In this document: in pieces, positions 12,318 to 23,029 of the stretch
Layout of the letters: each line of letters begins with the position of its first letter
Position numbering within the stretch: the stretch's first letter is position 1
Source: Antilocapra americana
Lineage: Eukaryota > Chordata > Mammalia > Artiodactyla > Antilocapridae
Assembly: GCA_007570785.1 (NCBI GenBank)
Contig: ML660777.1
Coordinates: forward strand, 3,301,436-3,365,435
Length of the DNA stretch: 64,000 bases
Direction: 5' to 3'
The notes under the pieces: generated by a model
Seen by the model: only the letters and a program-made list of their open reading frames with translations
Told to the model about the DNA's origin: nothing
Databases searched by the model: none
Program-made: the position numbers and the translations under genes

Positions 12318-12778
12318 AGGCCATTATAGTCAAAGTTTTGATTTTTCCAGTGGTCATATATGAATGTGAGAGTTGGACCATAAAGAAGGCTGAGCACAAA
12401 TGAATTGATGCTTTCAAATTATGGTGCTGGAGAAGACATCTGAGAGTCCCTTGGATTGCAAGGAGATCAAACAAATCAATCCTAAAGTAAATCAATCTTG
12501 AACATTTGTTGGAAGGACTGATGCTGAAGCTGAAGTGCTAATCCTTTGGTCACCTGATACAAAGATCCAACTCATTGGAAAAGATCCTAATGCTGGGAAA
12601 GATTGAGGAGGGGAGGAGAAGGGAGTGATGGTTGGATGTTTGGACAGGATCACTGACTCAATGGACATGAGTTTGCACATACACTGGGAGATAGAAAAGG
12701 ACAGGGAAGCCTGGCATGCTGTAGTTTATGGGGTCAAAAAGATTTGGACACAACTTAGTGACTGAACAACAACAACAA
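12318..12778 (+). mobile_element. BovB 3' end fragment inside old L1
   Basis: BovB 3' coding/terminal sequence (gaatgtgagagttggaccat through to gtgactgaacaacaacaaca). The word aggccat at 12318-12324 recurs at 12779-12785 as a short target duplication in L1 sequence. Confidence 0.88.
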
Positions 12779-13607
12779 AGGCCATCATTTGCAATAACAT
12801 TGGTGAACTTAGAGGACATTACGTTAAGTGAAATAAGCCAGACATAGAAAGACAAATACTGTCTGATCTCTTTTATATGTGAAATCTAAAAAAGTCAAGC
12901 TCATAGAACCAGAGTAGAACAGTGGTTACGAGAAGTAAGGGAATGGAGAAACTGGGGAGATGTTGGTCAAGAATGGTAAATTTCAGTTATGAGTAAGTTC
13001 TGAGGGTCTAATGAACAGCATAGTGACTACACAGTTAGTGACATAAATATATATATATATAATTTATAGCTAATAATATGTATTTTGTACTTCAAATTTG
13101 CTGAGAGTTTCTTAAATATTCTCAGAAAAAAACAAGAGAAGTAACTATGTGAGGTAATGGATGTGTGAATTAACTTGACTGTGGTAATCATTTCACAAAG
13201 TATATGTATATCAAACTAACATATTGTGCACCTTAAACATACACTATTTTGTTTGTCAGTTATACCTCAAAAAATCTGGGAAAAAGAATATGCTTTTATT
13301 CTGGATCTTAAAATAGAAACAGAGTTTTCCACAGATAGAAAGAAAACTAAAGGACATGTGCTCTTTGCCTGCCTCCCAGGTCATGGTCAAATGATGCCAG
13401 CCTGAAAATAAATTACTTAGCATAGCACCTGCCTTCTGTCTCCCTTCCCCTTTCCATCTGAAAACCCAGATCTCCTTTTGCTCTTCCTGGTAGTGAGGAA
13501 TTTTTTAAGATACTTTTCTGTGAGACTCGGAAGGAGTTTTGAATATATAAAGAACTGACATAATAAAACTCTTAAAAGTGATATATAAGTTTTAATACCA
13601 AAGAATC

Positions 13608-13905
13608 CCAAAGGATCAGTCCTGAATATTCATTGGAAGGACTGATGCTGAAGCTGAAGCCCCGATACTTTGGCCACCTGATACAAAGAACTGACTCACT
13701 GGAAAAGACCCTGATGCTGGGAAAGATTGAGGGCAGGAAGAGAAGGGGACAACAGAGGATGAGATGATTGGATGGCATCACCAACTCTAGGGACATGAGT
13801 TCAAGCAAGCCCCAGAAGTTGGTGGACAGGGAAGCCTGTCATGCTGCATTCCATGGGTTTGCAAAGAGTTGGACATGACTGAATGATGAACTGAATTGCA
13901 GTGTT
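13608..13905 (+). mobile_element. BovB-derived 3' fragment (ART2A-like)
   Basis: Sense BovB terminal sequence: ggaaggactgatgctgaagc, actttggccacctgatacaa, then ttggacatgactgaatgatg. No open frame of note. Confidence 0.85.
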
Positions 13906-14044
13906 AATATTCAAGTCTGGTAAGGAGCTGCATATTTTCATTCAATTATCAAATAGTTTATTGAGCTCTCAACTTGAAAAAAAATCCCTAGGCTCTGCAC
14001 TTTGAAGAGTTGCCCAGAATTATTGGATGCTGGCTTTGCCTTCA

Positions 14045-14256
14045 ATTTAATGAATATTTGCTAAGTGTCTAGCACTGTGCTAAATACCTAAGCATTTTAT
14101 TTTTTCATCAGAAGCACTCTATATAAAAGTTATAGCTCAGATGGGAATGTGGAAGCTCTAAGAAGTCATATACTTTGCCTAAGATAAAACAGTCAATGTA
14201 GGATTCAACATTCAACAGAATATCTCACTTATAACCACCATTTTATACTGCTTCCT
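14045..14256 (-). mobile_element. MIR SINE, antisense, split by BovB
   Basis: Diverged MIR complement (gctaagtgtctagcactgtg, then the catttt/aagtcat blocks). A short continuation may follow the BovB at 16774. Confidence 0.5.
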
Positions 14257-14267
14257 ACACAGACTTA

Positions 14268-16467
14268 ACATTGAAGAAGCTGAAGTTGAACAGTTCTATG
14301 AAGACCTACAAGACCTTCTAGAACTAATACCCAAAAAAGATGTCCTTTTCATTATAGGGGACTGGAATGCAAAAGTAGGAAGTCAAGAAACACCTGGAAT
14401 AACAGGCATATTTGGTCTTGAGTACAGAATGAAGCAGGGGGAAAAGGCTAATAGACTTCTGCCAAGAGAACACACTGGTCATAGCAAACACCCGCTTCCA
14501 ACAACACAAGACAAGACTCTACATATAGACATCATCAGATGGTTGACACTGAAATCAGATTAATTATATTCTTTGCAGCCAAAGATGGAGAAGCTCTATA
14601 CAGTCAGCAAAAACAAGACTGGGAGCTGACTGTGGCTCAGATCATGAATTCCTTGTTGCCAAATTCAGACTGATATTGAAGAAAGTGGAGAAAATCACTA
14701 GATCATTCACGTATGACCTAAATCAAATCTCTTATGACTATACAGTGGAAGTGAGAAACAGATTTAAGGGACTAGATCTGATAGACAGAGTGCCTGATAA
14801 ACTATGGATGAAGGTTTGTGACATTGTACAGGAGATAGGGATCAAGACCATCCCCAAGAAAAAGAATGCAAAAAAGCAAAATAGCTGTCTGAGAAGGCTT
14901 TACAAATAGCTGTGAAAAGAAGGGAAGCAAAAAGCAAAGGAGAAAAGGAAAGATATACACATTTGAATGCAGAGTTCCAAAGAATAGCAGGGAGAGATAA
15001 GAAAGACTTCCTCAGCAATCAATGCAAAGCAATAGAGGAAAACAATAGAATAGGACAGACTAGAGATCTCTTCAAGAAAATTAGAGATACCAAGGAAACA
15101 TGTCATGCAAATATGGGCTCAATAAGGACAGAAATGGTAGGGACCTAACAGAAGCAGAGATATTAAGAAGAGGTGGTAAGAATACACAGAAGAACTGTAC
15201 AAAAAAGATCTTCATGACCCAGAAAATCACAATGGTGTGATCACTCACCTAGAGCAAGACATCCTGGAATGTGAAGTCAAGTGGGCCTTAGGAAGCATCA
15301 CTATGAACAAAGCTAGTGGAGGAGATGGAATTCCAGTAGAGCTATTTTAAATCCTGAAAGATGATGCTGTGAAAATGCTACATTCAATATGCCAGTAAAT
15401 TTGGAAAACTCAGCAGTGGCCACAGGACTGGAAAAGGTCAGTTTTCATTCCAATCCCAAAGAAAGGCAATGCCAAAGAATGCTCAAACTACCACACAATT
15501 GCATTCATCTCACACGCTAGTAAAGTAATGCTCAAAATTCTCCAAGCCAGGCTTCAGCAATATGTGAATTGTGAACTTCCAAATGTTCAAGCTGGTTTTA
15601 GAAAAGGCAGAGGAACCAGAGATCAAATTGCCAATATCGGTTGGATCATAGAAAAAGCGAGAGCTTTCCAGAAACACATCTATTTCTGCTTTATTGACTA
15701 TGCCAAAGCCTTTCACTGTGTGGACCACAATAAACTGTGGAAATTCTTCAAAGATGGGAATACCAGACCACCTGACCTGCCTCTTGAGAAATCTGTTTGC
15801 AGGTCAGGAAGCAACAGTTAGAACTGGACATGGAACAACAGACTGGTTCCAAATAGGAAAAAGAGTACATCAAGGCTGTATACTGTCACCCTACTTATTT
15901 AACTTATATGGAGAGTACATCATGAGAAACACGGGGCTGGAGGAAGCACATACTGAAATCAAGATTGCTGGGAGAAATATCAATAATCTCAGATATATAG
16001 ATGACACCACCCTAAGGGCAGAAAGTGAAGAAGAACTAAAGAGTCTCTTGATGAAAGTGAAAGAGGAGAGTGAAAAAGTTGGCTTAAAGCTCAACATTCA
16101 GAAAACAAAGATCATGGCATCCGGTTCCATCATTTCATGGCAGATAGATGGGGAAACAGTGGCTGACTTTATTTTTCTGGGCTCCCAAATCACTGCAGAT
16201 GGTGACTGCAGCCATGAAATTAGACACTTACTCCTTCGAAGGAAAGTTATGGCCAACCTAGACAGCATATTAAAAAGCAGAGACATTACTTTGCCAGCAA
16301 AGGTCCGTCTAGTCAATGCTATGGTTTTTCCAGTGGTCATGTATGGATGTGAGAGTTGGACTATTAAGAAAGCTGGGTGCAGAAGAATTGATGCTTTTGA
16401 ACTGTGGTGTTGGGTAAGACTCTTGAGAGTCCCTTTGACTGCAAGGAGATCCAATCGGTCCATCTGA
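14268..16467 (+). pseudogene. BovB ORF2 remnant: endonuclease C-terminus plus reverse transcriptase
   Basis: Decayed RTE polyprotein. The 5' part retains an endonuclease-like DVLFIIGDWNAKVGSQ near 14340-14390. Downstream blocks are KGLDLIDRVPD (14770), an RT segment in one frame (15528-15821: NIGWIIEKA, FCFIDYAKAFHCVDHNKLW) and then another frame (15694-16467: TGHGTTDWFQIGK, the catalytic box altered to YIDD near 15998, NIQKTKIMASGS, VMYGCESW). Several frameshifts and stops make it non-functional. In RTE elements this protein drives self-copying by target-primed reverse transcription. It is antisense to GRM1. Confidence 0.9.
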
Positions 16468-16762
16468 AAGGAGATCAGTCCTGGGTGTTTATTGGAAGGA
16501 CTGATGCTGAAGCTGAAACTCTAATACTTTGGCCACCTGATGTGAAGAACTGACTCATTTGAAAAGACCCCAGTGCTGGGAAAGAATGAGGGCAGGAGAA
16601 GAAGGGAACGACAGGGCATGAGATGGTTGGATGGCATCATCGACTTGATGGCCATGGGTTTGGGTGGACTCTGGGAGTTGGTGATGGACAGGGAGGCCTG
16701 GCATGCTGCAGTTCATGGGGTCACAAAGAGTCGGACACAGCTGAGCGACTGAATTGAATCGA
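14268..16762 (+). mobile_element. BovB LINE (RTE class), 5'-truncated, with target duplication
   Basis: Flanked by ACACAGACTTA at 14257-14267 and again at 16763-16773. It begins within the endonuclease region and runs through the reverse transcriptase to the BovB terminus (gagcgactgaattgaatc). Confidence 0.93.
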
Positions 16763-17299
16763 ACACAGACTTATACAGCTATGAAGTCATGACACAAGCA
16801 CACAAAATACAGCAACAGTACTAAGCTGAATATGCTACATATGCAAAATACCACAGTTCTAAATTTCTGAATGAGAAAGCAGAGATGATCAGAGAATACC
16901 TCTTGGGGAAAATAGGAATGAAACTGAGTTCTTAAAGAATGTAAGCAAGGGACTGGCTTTCAGGGTAAGTGGAAGTGAATGAGAATCCACAAAAGGTACT
17001 TTTAGAGACAATGAGTAGAAAAGTTTCACTGGAGCAGAAGGTTCTTGGTTTATAGAATGACACTCTGTACAGTAGATCTTGAGTAAAGCATCTGGCATAT
17101 GACTATAAGAGTGCAACATGGAAATGTGCTATATGTTGCTATGTTGTAGCAGATTTTATAATAGACTCTATCACTGTTAGGATGTTACCCAAATCCTAAA
17201 GAGTAAGTAAGTGAGAGAAGGAAGAATGGCATCTGACAAAGCCTATAAAATGTAAAAGTTGAAACATTTTTATTCTACCTTAGTTATATGAGAAAAAGT

Positions 17300-17390
17300 T
17301 TTACAGAGAGTATTCTGTAAATATTCTGTAAGAATATTCTATAAAAACTCTGTAAATTTACAGAGTATCAAGATATTCTGTAAAACAAAC
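17300..17390. repeat. Cluster of tattctgtaa repeats with a 20-bp palindrome
   Basis: Repeated tattctgtaa-like words in both orientations around the perfect palindrome ACTCTGTAAATTTACAGAGT at 17347-17366. Confidence 0.85.
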
Positions 17391-17631
17391 CTTTAAATAG
17401 AATATATGAGGGATTAATGAGAGAGAACATGGGGTTTGTAAATAAATCTCTATAGTTTCAATAACAGAAGTATCTAAACATTATAGATGTGGACATTATA
17501 CAAGGGTAAAGTTAATAAAATTACTGAAAATAGGGGTAAAAACTAGAACTATCTCAAGAGCATAAAAAACAATGACAACACCTGAATTTTTTAAGCTATA
17601 GTGATTTTTTAAGAAGTTAGATATGATTAGT

Positions 17632-17690
17632 GTCCTGCAGTTCATGGGATCACAAAGAGTTGGACATGACTTAGTGACTAAAAAACAACA
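17632..17690 (+). mobile_element. Short BovB/Bov-tA 3' tail fragment
   Basis: gcagttcatgggatcacaaa, then gagttggacatgacttagtg: the terminal tail shared by BovB and Bov-tA. Too short to tell which. Confidence 0.75.
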
Positions 17691-18261
17691 GATATGATTA
17701 TTATCAGATCATATTGACAGCCATTAATTCACAAAAGGTTGATTTGTAGTGATTTGGTGGGCAAATTTTACTAGCAAACTATGAATAAAATTGTCTTGGA
17801 TTTCATAATCACCTGTATGAACTATCATCAGAGGGAAAAAGCAGGCACTTAAGGCTGGTCTTTATGTTGATTGTATTTTCTTCAACTCTTAAAATATTGA
17901 GGATATATTTAAGAAGCAATCTGAATTGTATTTGGCGGCTATAATAACATTTCAGTATTTACTTTGAATGAAGTCCAGTCTTGTTACCACATCTTCATAA
18001 ATGACCTTGGTCAAACAATAACATTCAAAATGTCTCATCCCTACACATGTGTGAGGGGAAATATTTATACAGGGAAAATATGTAGATATTTCTTCACTTT
18101 CCTTAAAGAAGGAATGGTATTACTTTCAAAGATTCATTAGTCTTATGCACTAGACTCCCTTAGTCTCTGTCTTACTTCATGCTTACATTCCTCCCTTAGT
18201 ATTCTGTGGTAGTCTTAGAATGTTGTGTTGTGTTGTTGTTTAGTCTCCATTATTATTGTGT

Positions 18262-18462
18262 TACTGTTTATTCTAACTCATGTCTGACTCTGCAACCCCA
18301 TGGACTACAGTCCATCATGCTCCTGTCCATAGGATTTCCCAGGCAAGAATATTGGAGAGGGTTGTCATTTCCTTCTCCAGGGGATGTTTCTGAACCAGGT
18401 AGCAAACCCATGTCTCCTGCATTAGCTGATGGATTCTTTACCACTGAGAAGCCCAGGAAGCT
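18262..18462 (-). mobile_element. Bov-tA SINE, antisense
   Basis: Complement of Bov-tA: aactcatgtctgactctgca, ccaggcaagaatattggaga, and tggattctttaccactgaga at the tRNA-like end. Confidence 0.88.
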
Positions 18463-18603
18463 CCTGGTTGAGGATACATCCCTTTGGTTATGGGCCAGTC
18501 CTTATCCAAGGTCCTGAAAACTTATTGTTCTGCCTCCTGTGACATCTTGTACAAATAAGAAAATATCCCATTTTAAAAAGAATTATGGTGATGAAAATTT
18601 ATT

Positions 18604-18879
18604 TCATAGCACCTTCAAGAAACCTACTGTCAATATCCAATAATCATTACTATCAGGAAAATTTGCTTTGTGATCTAAATCCTGTACAATAAAATCTAAA
18701 TTTATATCTCCTTCACTCTCAGTGGAGATGGATATCAGCTTGTTTGAATTCTTTATTTTCTTTTTTTGTTTTCTTAAGTCTTTCTGGAAGCCACAATTCA
18801 GTTTTCTCTCCTCCAAAAGAAACAACTCATGTTCTTTTAACTTTTCCTGGCAACCTTCTAATATATTTGGTTCTCCCAC
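18604..18879 (-). other. Unresolved 91-codon open frame, coiled-coil-like
   Basis: The minus-strand frame between stops encodes a lysine/glutamate-rich, probably helical segment (EKLKEHELFLLEERKLN, KDLRKQKKKIKNSNK), then an acidic stretch. There is no ATG: the first codon after the upstream TAA is GTG. I do not recognise the protein. It could be a pseudogene fragment or a chance frame in A/T-rich DNA. No splice sites or neighbouring coding sequence support an exon. Confidence 0.2.
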
Positions 18880-19239
18880 TTATCACGTAGAAAGTGTTAT
18901 ATTTTCCTGCTCCATTCACACACCTGCAATCAGCATTACGGGTCTGGTCAGTCAGAGGTGAATGAGTCATCACCTGCTTTAGAAGTACACAAGGGAATTT
19001 ATATGTTAGGTCAGTAAAGGATGTGCCTGAGACAAGGCAGTCAGCGCAAACAGAAGAGAATCATTTTTGTTAGCAATTTCACAATACCACCTTTAATTAT
19101 CCCAGTTTGGACAGGTAGAGTTTTAGCATTCAGTTGAAAAAGAAGATTAACCAAAAGTAACTGCCATCTCTATGCAATAGGATTGGTCCATCTTTGTCCT
19201 TTTGCCCCATCCTGTTTTCAGGTATGACTTATAGCTGAG

Positions 19240-19430
19240 TAAATAAGAAGATGAGTATTGGAGACAGACCATCCTGGTTTGAATCCTGGATCCTGGATGA
19301 AGAGATAGCCTTAAGCATTTTCTTTGGACTATTCTTTCCTCCTGTGCAAAATGAGGGTATAGCATGCATCTCAAAGGCTTGTTGTGATTATTGAATTGGT
19401 GCCTAGTGTAACTCTCTATGTTGCTCTAAA
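19240..19430 (+). mobile_element. MIR SINE
   Basis: tggtttgaatcctggatcct, then tcctgtgcaaaatgagggta: the MIR core and 3' region order, diverged. Confidence 0.55.
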
Positions 19431-19439
19431 GTTGTAGAA

Positions 19440-20640
19440 TCCAAAATTGGACATAGGATTTCTCATTGACTCAAGAGCTTTAGATTCCTTTATTTCTGTG
19501 TTCCTATTTATAAAACTTAAGCTCGTGACTGTTTCTTTAACAGCAGTTTTTTGCTCTCCACTCAGGATCACCTTGTTCCCAAGTTGATCCCACATCATTT
19601 TTTCTGTCATTGTTTCAAAAAAATCAGTTCCTTTTCCATTTTATTTTTGGATTATTGGTGTTTGCACAACGTATTCAAAAGTCTGTGTTTGTCTATATTG
19701 AGTTTCTCTGTCACTGAATTTTCTTAAAGTTTCAGTCACTTAACCTATTTTAGAGTTTTATATAATACCCCAGTTTATTGTTTCTCTAATTCAAATTCTT
19801 CATGATATGAAGAAAGAAGCTAAGAGAAGGGAAAATGTAAGTGGTATAAAAATATAAAGGACATCATCATTCTTGGAGAAAAGCAGCATTTTACCATTTC
19901 AGTTGTCACATGGAAGAAACTGGTTCACAGAAGCAGTTCCTATCTTACCCATCCACTGTCCTTGCCTGTGTGATATCGAATACACCATCACAACTGGGAA
20001 AACTATATCTAGTAAAAAGTTGAGAAGAAGTACCCCACACCATACCACAAACACACACACGCATACACACACTGGAGTATACTTCTAATGATAATATCTG
20101 GTACTGACAAGAATTCATGGAAATGAGCACTCATATACTGCTAATGGTTGTATAAACTGTTCTGAATTTTTTGGTTGAAAATCTGTAGTAGCAATATTTC
20201 AAATTACGTTCACTTCAACTCAGAAATTTAAGTTTCAGAAAATAATTCCATTGTCAATCTAGTTTCAACTACAAAGATCTCCATCACAGCATGCAACTGG
20301 AAAATGTAACAGAAAGAAACAAAAAAATCCCAAAACAGGCAAGAAAAAATACTGTTTTCTACAGGAAGGGATGAGTAATTATTATATACTGATATAAAGA
20401 ATACATGCAGCTGTTTTCTAGAGTGGTATGAAATTGTATTCCATGTAAAAGGAATATCATATTAAGTATTAAAATGTTAAAAAATAGTATGCAAACTATA
20501 AAGTGAATTTTTAATGTATATGTATATATATACAGTTTGAAGAATATGCAGAAGAAGGAATTAAATATAATTATGTTTTTATATTTCTATCATCATTGTT
20601 TTTAATTTTACCTAAATAATCATGTATTAATTTGTCAATA
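19440..20640. other. Unique intron
   Basis: No gene or confident repeat. An imperfect CA-rich stretch lies at 20047-20071, and the right part is AT-rich. Confidence 0.45.
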
Positions 20641-20651
20641 AAAATGTTTGT

Positions 20652-23029
20652 CAATGTAATACACCACATTAACAAATAGAAAAATAAAAACCACATGATT
20701 ATCTCAATAGATGCAGAGAAAGCTTTTGACAAAATTCAACATCCATGTATGATAAAAACCCTCCAAAAAGCAGGAATAGAAGGAACATACCTCAACGTAA
20801 TAAAAGCTATATACGACAAACCCACAGCAAACATTATCCTCAGTGGTGAAAAACTGAAAGCATTCCCCCTGAAGTCAGGAACAAGACAAGGGTGCCCACT
20901 CTTACCACTACTTTTCAACATAGTTTTGGAAGTCTTGGCCACAGCAATCAGAGCAGATAAATAACTTAAAGGAATCCAGATTGGAAAAGAAGAAGTAAAA
21001 CTCTCTCTGTTTGCAGATGACATGATCCTCTATATTGAAAACCCAAAAGATTCCACTAGAAAATTACTAGAGCTAATCAGTGAATATAGCAAAGTTTCAG
21101 GATACAAAATCAACACACAGAAATCCCTGGCATTCCTATACACTAACAATGAGAAAACAGAAAGAGAAATTATGGAAACAATTCCATTCACCATCGAAAC
21201 AAAAAGAATAAAATACTTAGGAGTATTTCTACCTAAAGAATCAAAAGACTTGTATATAGAAAACTATAAAACACTGATGGAAGAAATCAAAGAGAACACA
21301 AACAGATGGAAAAATGTGCCATGTTCGTGGATTGGAAGAATCAATATAGTGAAAATGAGTATAATACCCAAAGCAAGCTATAGATTCAATGCAATTCCTA
21401 TCAAACTACCAGAGGTCTTCTTCAGAGAATTAGAACAAATAATTTCACAATTTGTATGGAAATACAAAAAACCTCGTATAGCCAAAGCAATCTTGAGAAA
21501 GAAGAATGGAACTGGCGGAATCAACCTACCTGACTTTAGGCTATACTACAAATCCACAGTCATTAAGACAGTATGGTACTGGCACAAAGACAGAAATATA
21601 GATCAAGGGAACAAAATAGAAAGCCCAGAGATAAATCCACGCATCTCTGGACACCTTATCTTGGACAAAGGAGGCAAGAAGATACAATGGAGAAAAGACA
21701 ACCTCTTTAACAAGTGGTGCTGGGAAAACTGGACAGCCACTTGTAAAAGAATGAAACTAGAACACTTTCTAACACCATACACAAAGATAAACTCAAAATG
21801 GATCAAAGATCTAAGCATAAGAACAGAAGCTATAAAACTCCTAGAGGATAACATTGGCAAAACACTCTCTGACATACACCAAAGCGGGATCCTACATGAC
21901 CCACCTTCCAGAATATTGGAAATAAAAGCACGAATAAACAAATGGGACCTAATTAAAATGAAAAGCTTCTGCACAGCAAAGGAAACTATAAGCAAGGTGA
22001 AAAGACAACCTTCAGAATGGGAGAAAATAATAGCCAATGAAGCAACAGACAAACAATTAATCTCAAAAATATACAAGCAACTCCTGCAGCTCCATTCTAG
22101 GAAAATAAACGACCCAATCAAAAAGTGGGCCAAAGAACTTAACAGACATTTCTCCAAAGAAGACATAAAAATGGCTAACAAACACATGAAAAGATGCTCA
22201 ACATCACTCATTATCAGAGAAATGCAAATCAAAACCACAATGAGATATCACTTTACACCAGTCAGAATGGCTGCCATCCAAAAATCTACAAGTAATAAAT
22301 GCTGGAGAGGATGTGGAGAAAAGGGAACTCTCTTACACTGTTGGTGGGATTGCAAACTAGTACAGCCACTATGGAAAACAGTGTGGAGGTTCCTTAAAAA
22401 ACTGCAAATAGACCCACCATATGACCCAGCAATCCCACTGCTGGGCATACACACCTAGGAAACCAGAATTGAAAGAGCCACGTGTACCCCAATGTTCATC
22501 GCTGCATTGTTTACAATAGCCAGGACATAGAAGCAACCTAGATGCCCATCAACTGATGAATGGATAAGAAAGCTGTGGTACATATACACAATGGAATATT
22601 ACTCAGCATTAAAAAAAAAATTCATTTGAATCAGTTCTACTCAGATGGACGAAACTGGAGCTTATTATCCAGAGTGAACTAAGCCAGAAGGAAAAACAAC
22701 AATACAGTATATTAACGCATATATATGGAATTTAGAAAGACAGTAACGAGAACCCAGCATGCGAGACAGCAGAAGGAACGCAGATGTATAGAATAGACTC
22801 CTGGAATCTGTGGATGAGGGCAAGGGTGGGATGATAGGGGAGAATGGCATTGAAACATGTTAATTATCATATGTCTAATCAATCGCTAGCCCAGGATTGA
22901 TGCTCGGGGCTGGTGCATCGAGATTTCCCAGGGGCAGGGAGGATGGAGGGGGGTCCTGGAGGGGGAGCATATGTAAACCCATGATGATATCATGTCATTG
23001 TATGGCAAAAGTAATAAAAAAAAAAGAAT
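20652..23029 (+). mobile_element. Young L1, 5'-truncated within ORF2
   Basis: Begins inside ORF2 (tcaatgtaatacaccacatt) and runs through the 3' UTR to an A run at about 23018-23028. A second L1 starts directly in or after this tail. Confidence 0.93.
20695..22458 (+). pseudogene. L1 ORF2 remnant, C-terminal half of reverse transcriptase
   Basis: One frame carries [14 protein letters not shown] and [11 protein letters not shown], is stopped by a TAA at 20962-20964, and resumes in the same frame through 22458 (478 codons). The FADD box spans the restart. The C-terminal knuckle (CWRGC, then HCWWDC) is intact. The frame ends in a TAG at 22456-22458, the same codon as in the L1 at the left edge. 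One extra A in the downstream A run shifts the remaining tail. The 5' half of ORF2 is absent through truncation. Confidence 0.9.

Larger units (their letters stand above)
11545..13275 (+). mobile_element. Old L1 (L1MA-like) 3' end, split by three insertions
   Basis: Diverged L1 pieces in order: 11545-11589 (ttggtgagggtatggagaaa), 11797-11895 (gggatgtaaattggtacagc), 12100-12317 and 12786-13275, ending with a 3' UTR-like caccttaaacatacac. The gaps are two Bov-tA SINEs and a BovB fragment. 12235-12315 also shows local repetition of ggaatatta and ccataaaaat. Confidence 0.82.
16800..18260. other. Mostly unique intron
   Basis: Unassigned AT-rich sequence holding a local palindromic cluster (17300-17390) and a BovB/Bov-tA tail fragment (17632-17690). 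Confidence 0.45.

Noticed and set aside
14268..16762. Host reverse transcriptase or retroviral pol gene
   Set aside because: Motifs and the terminal tail are BovB/RTE, with no LTR, gag or protease, and the frames are broken.
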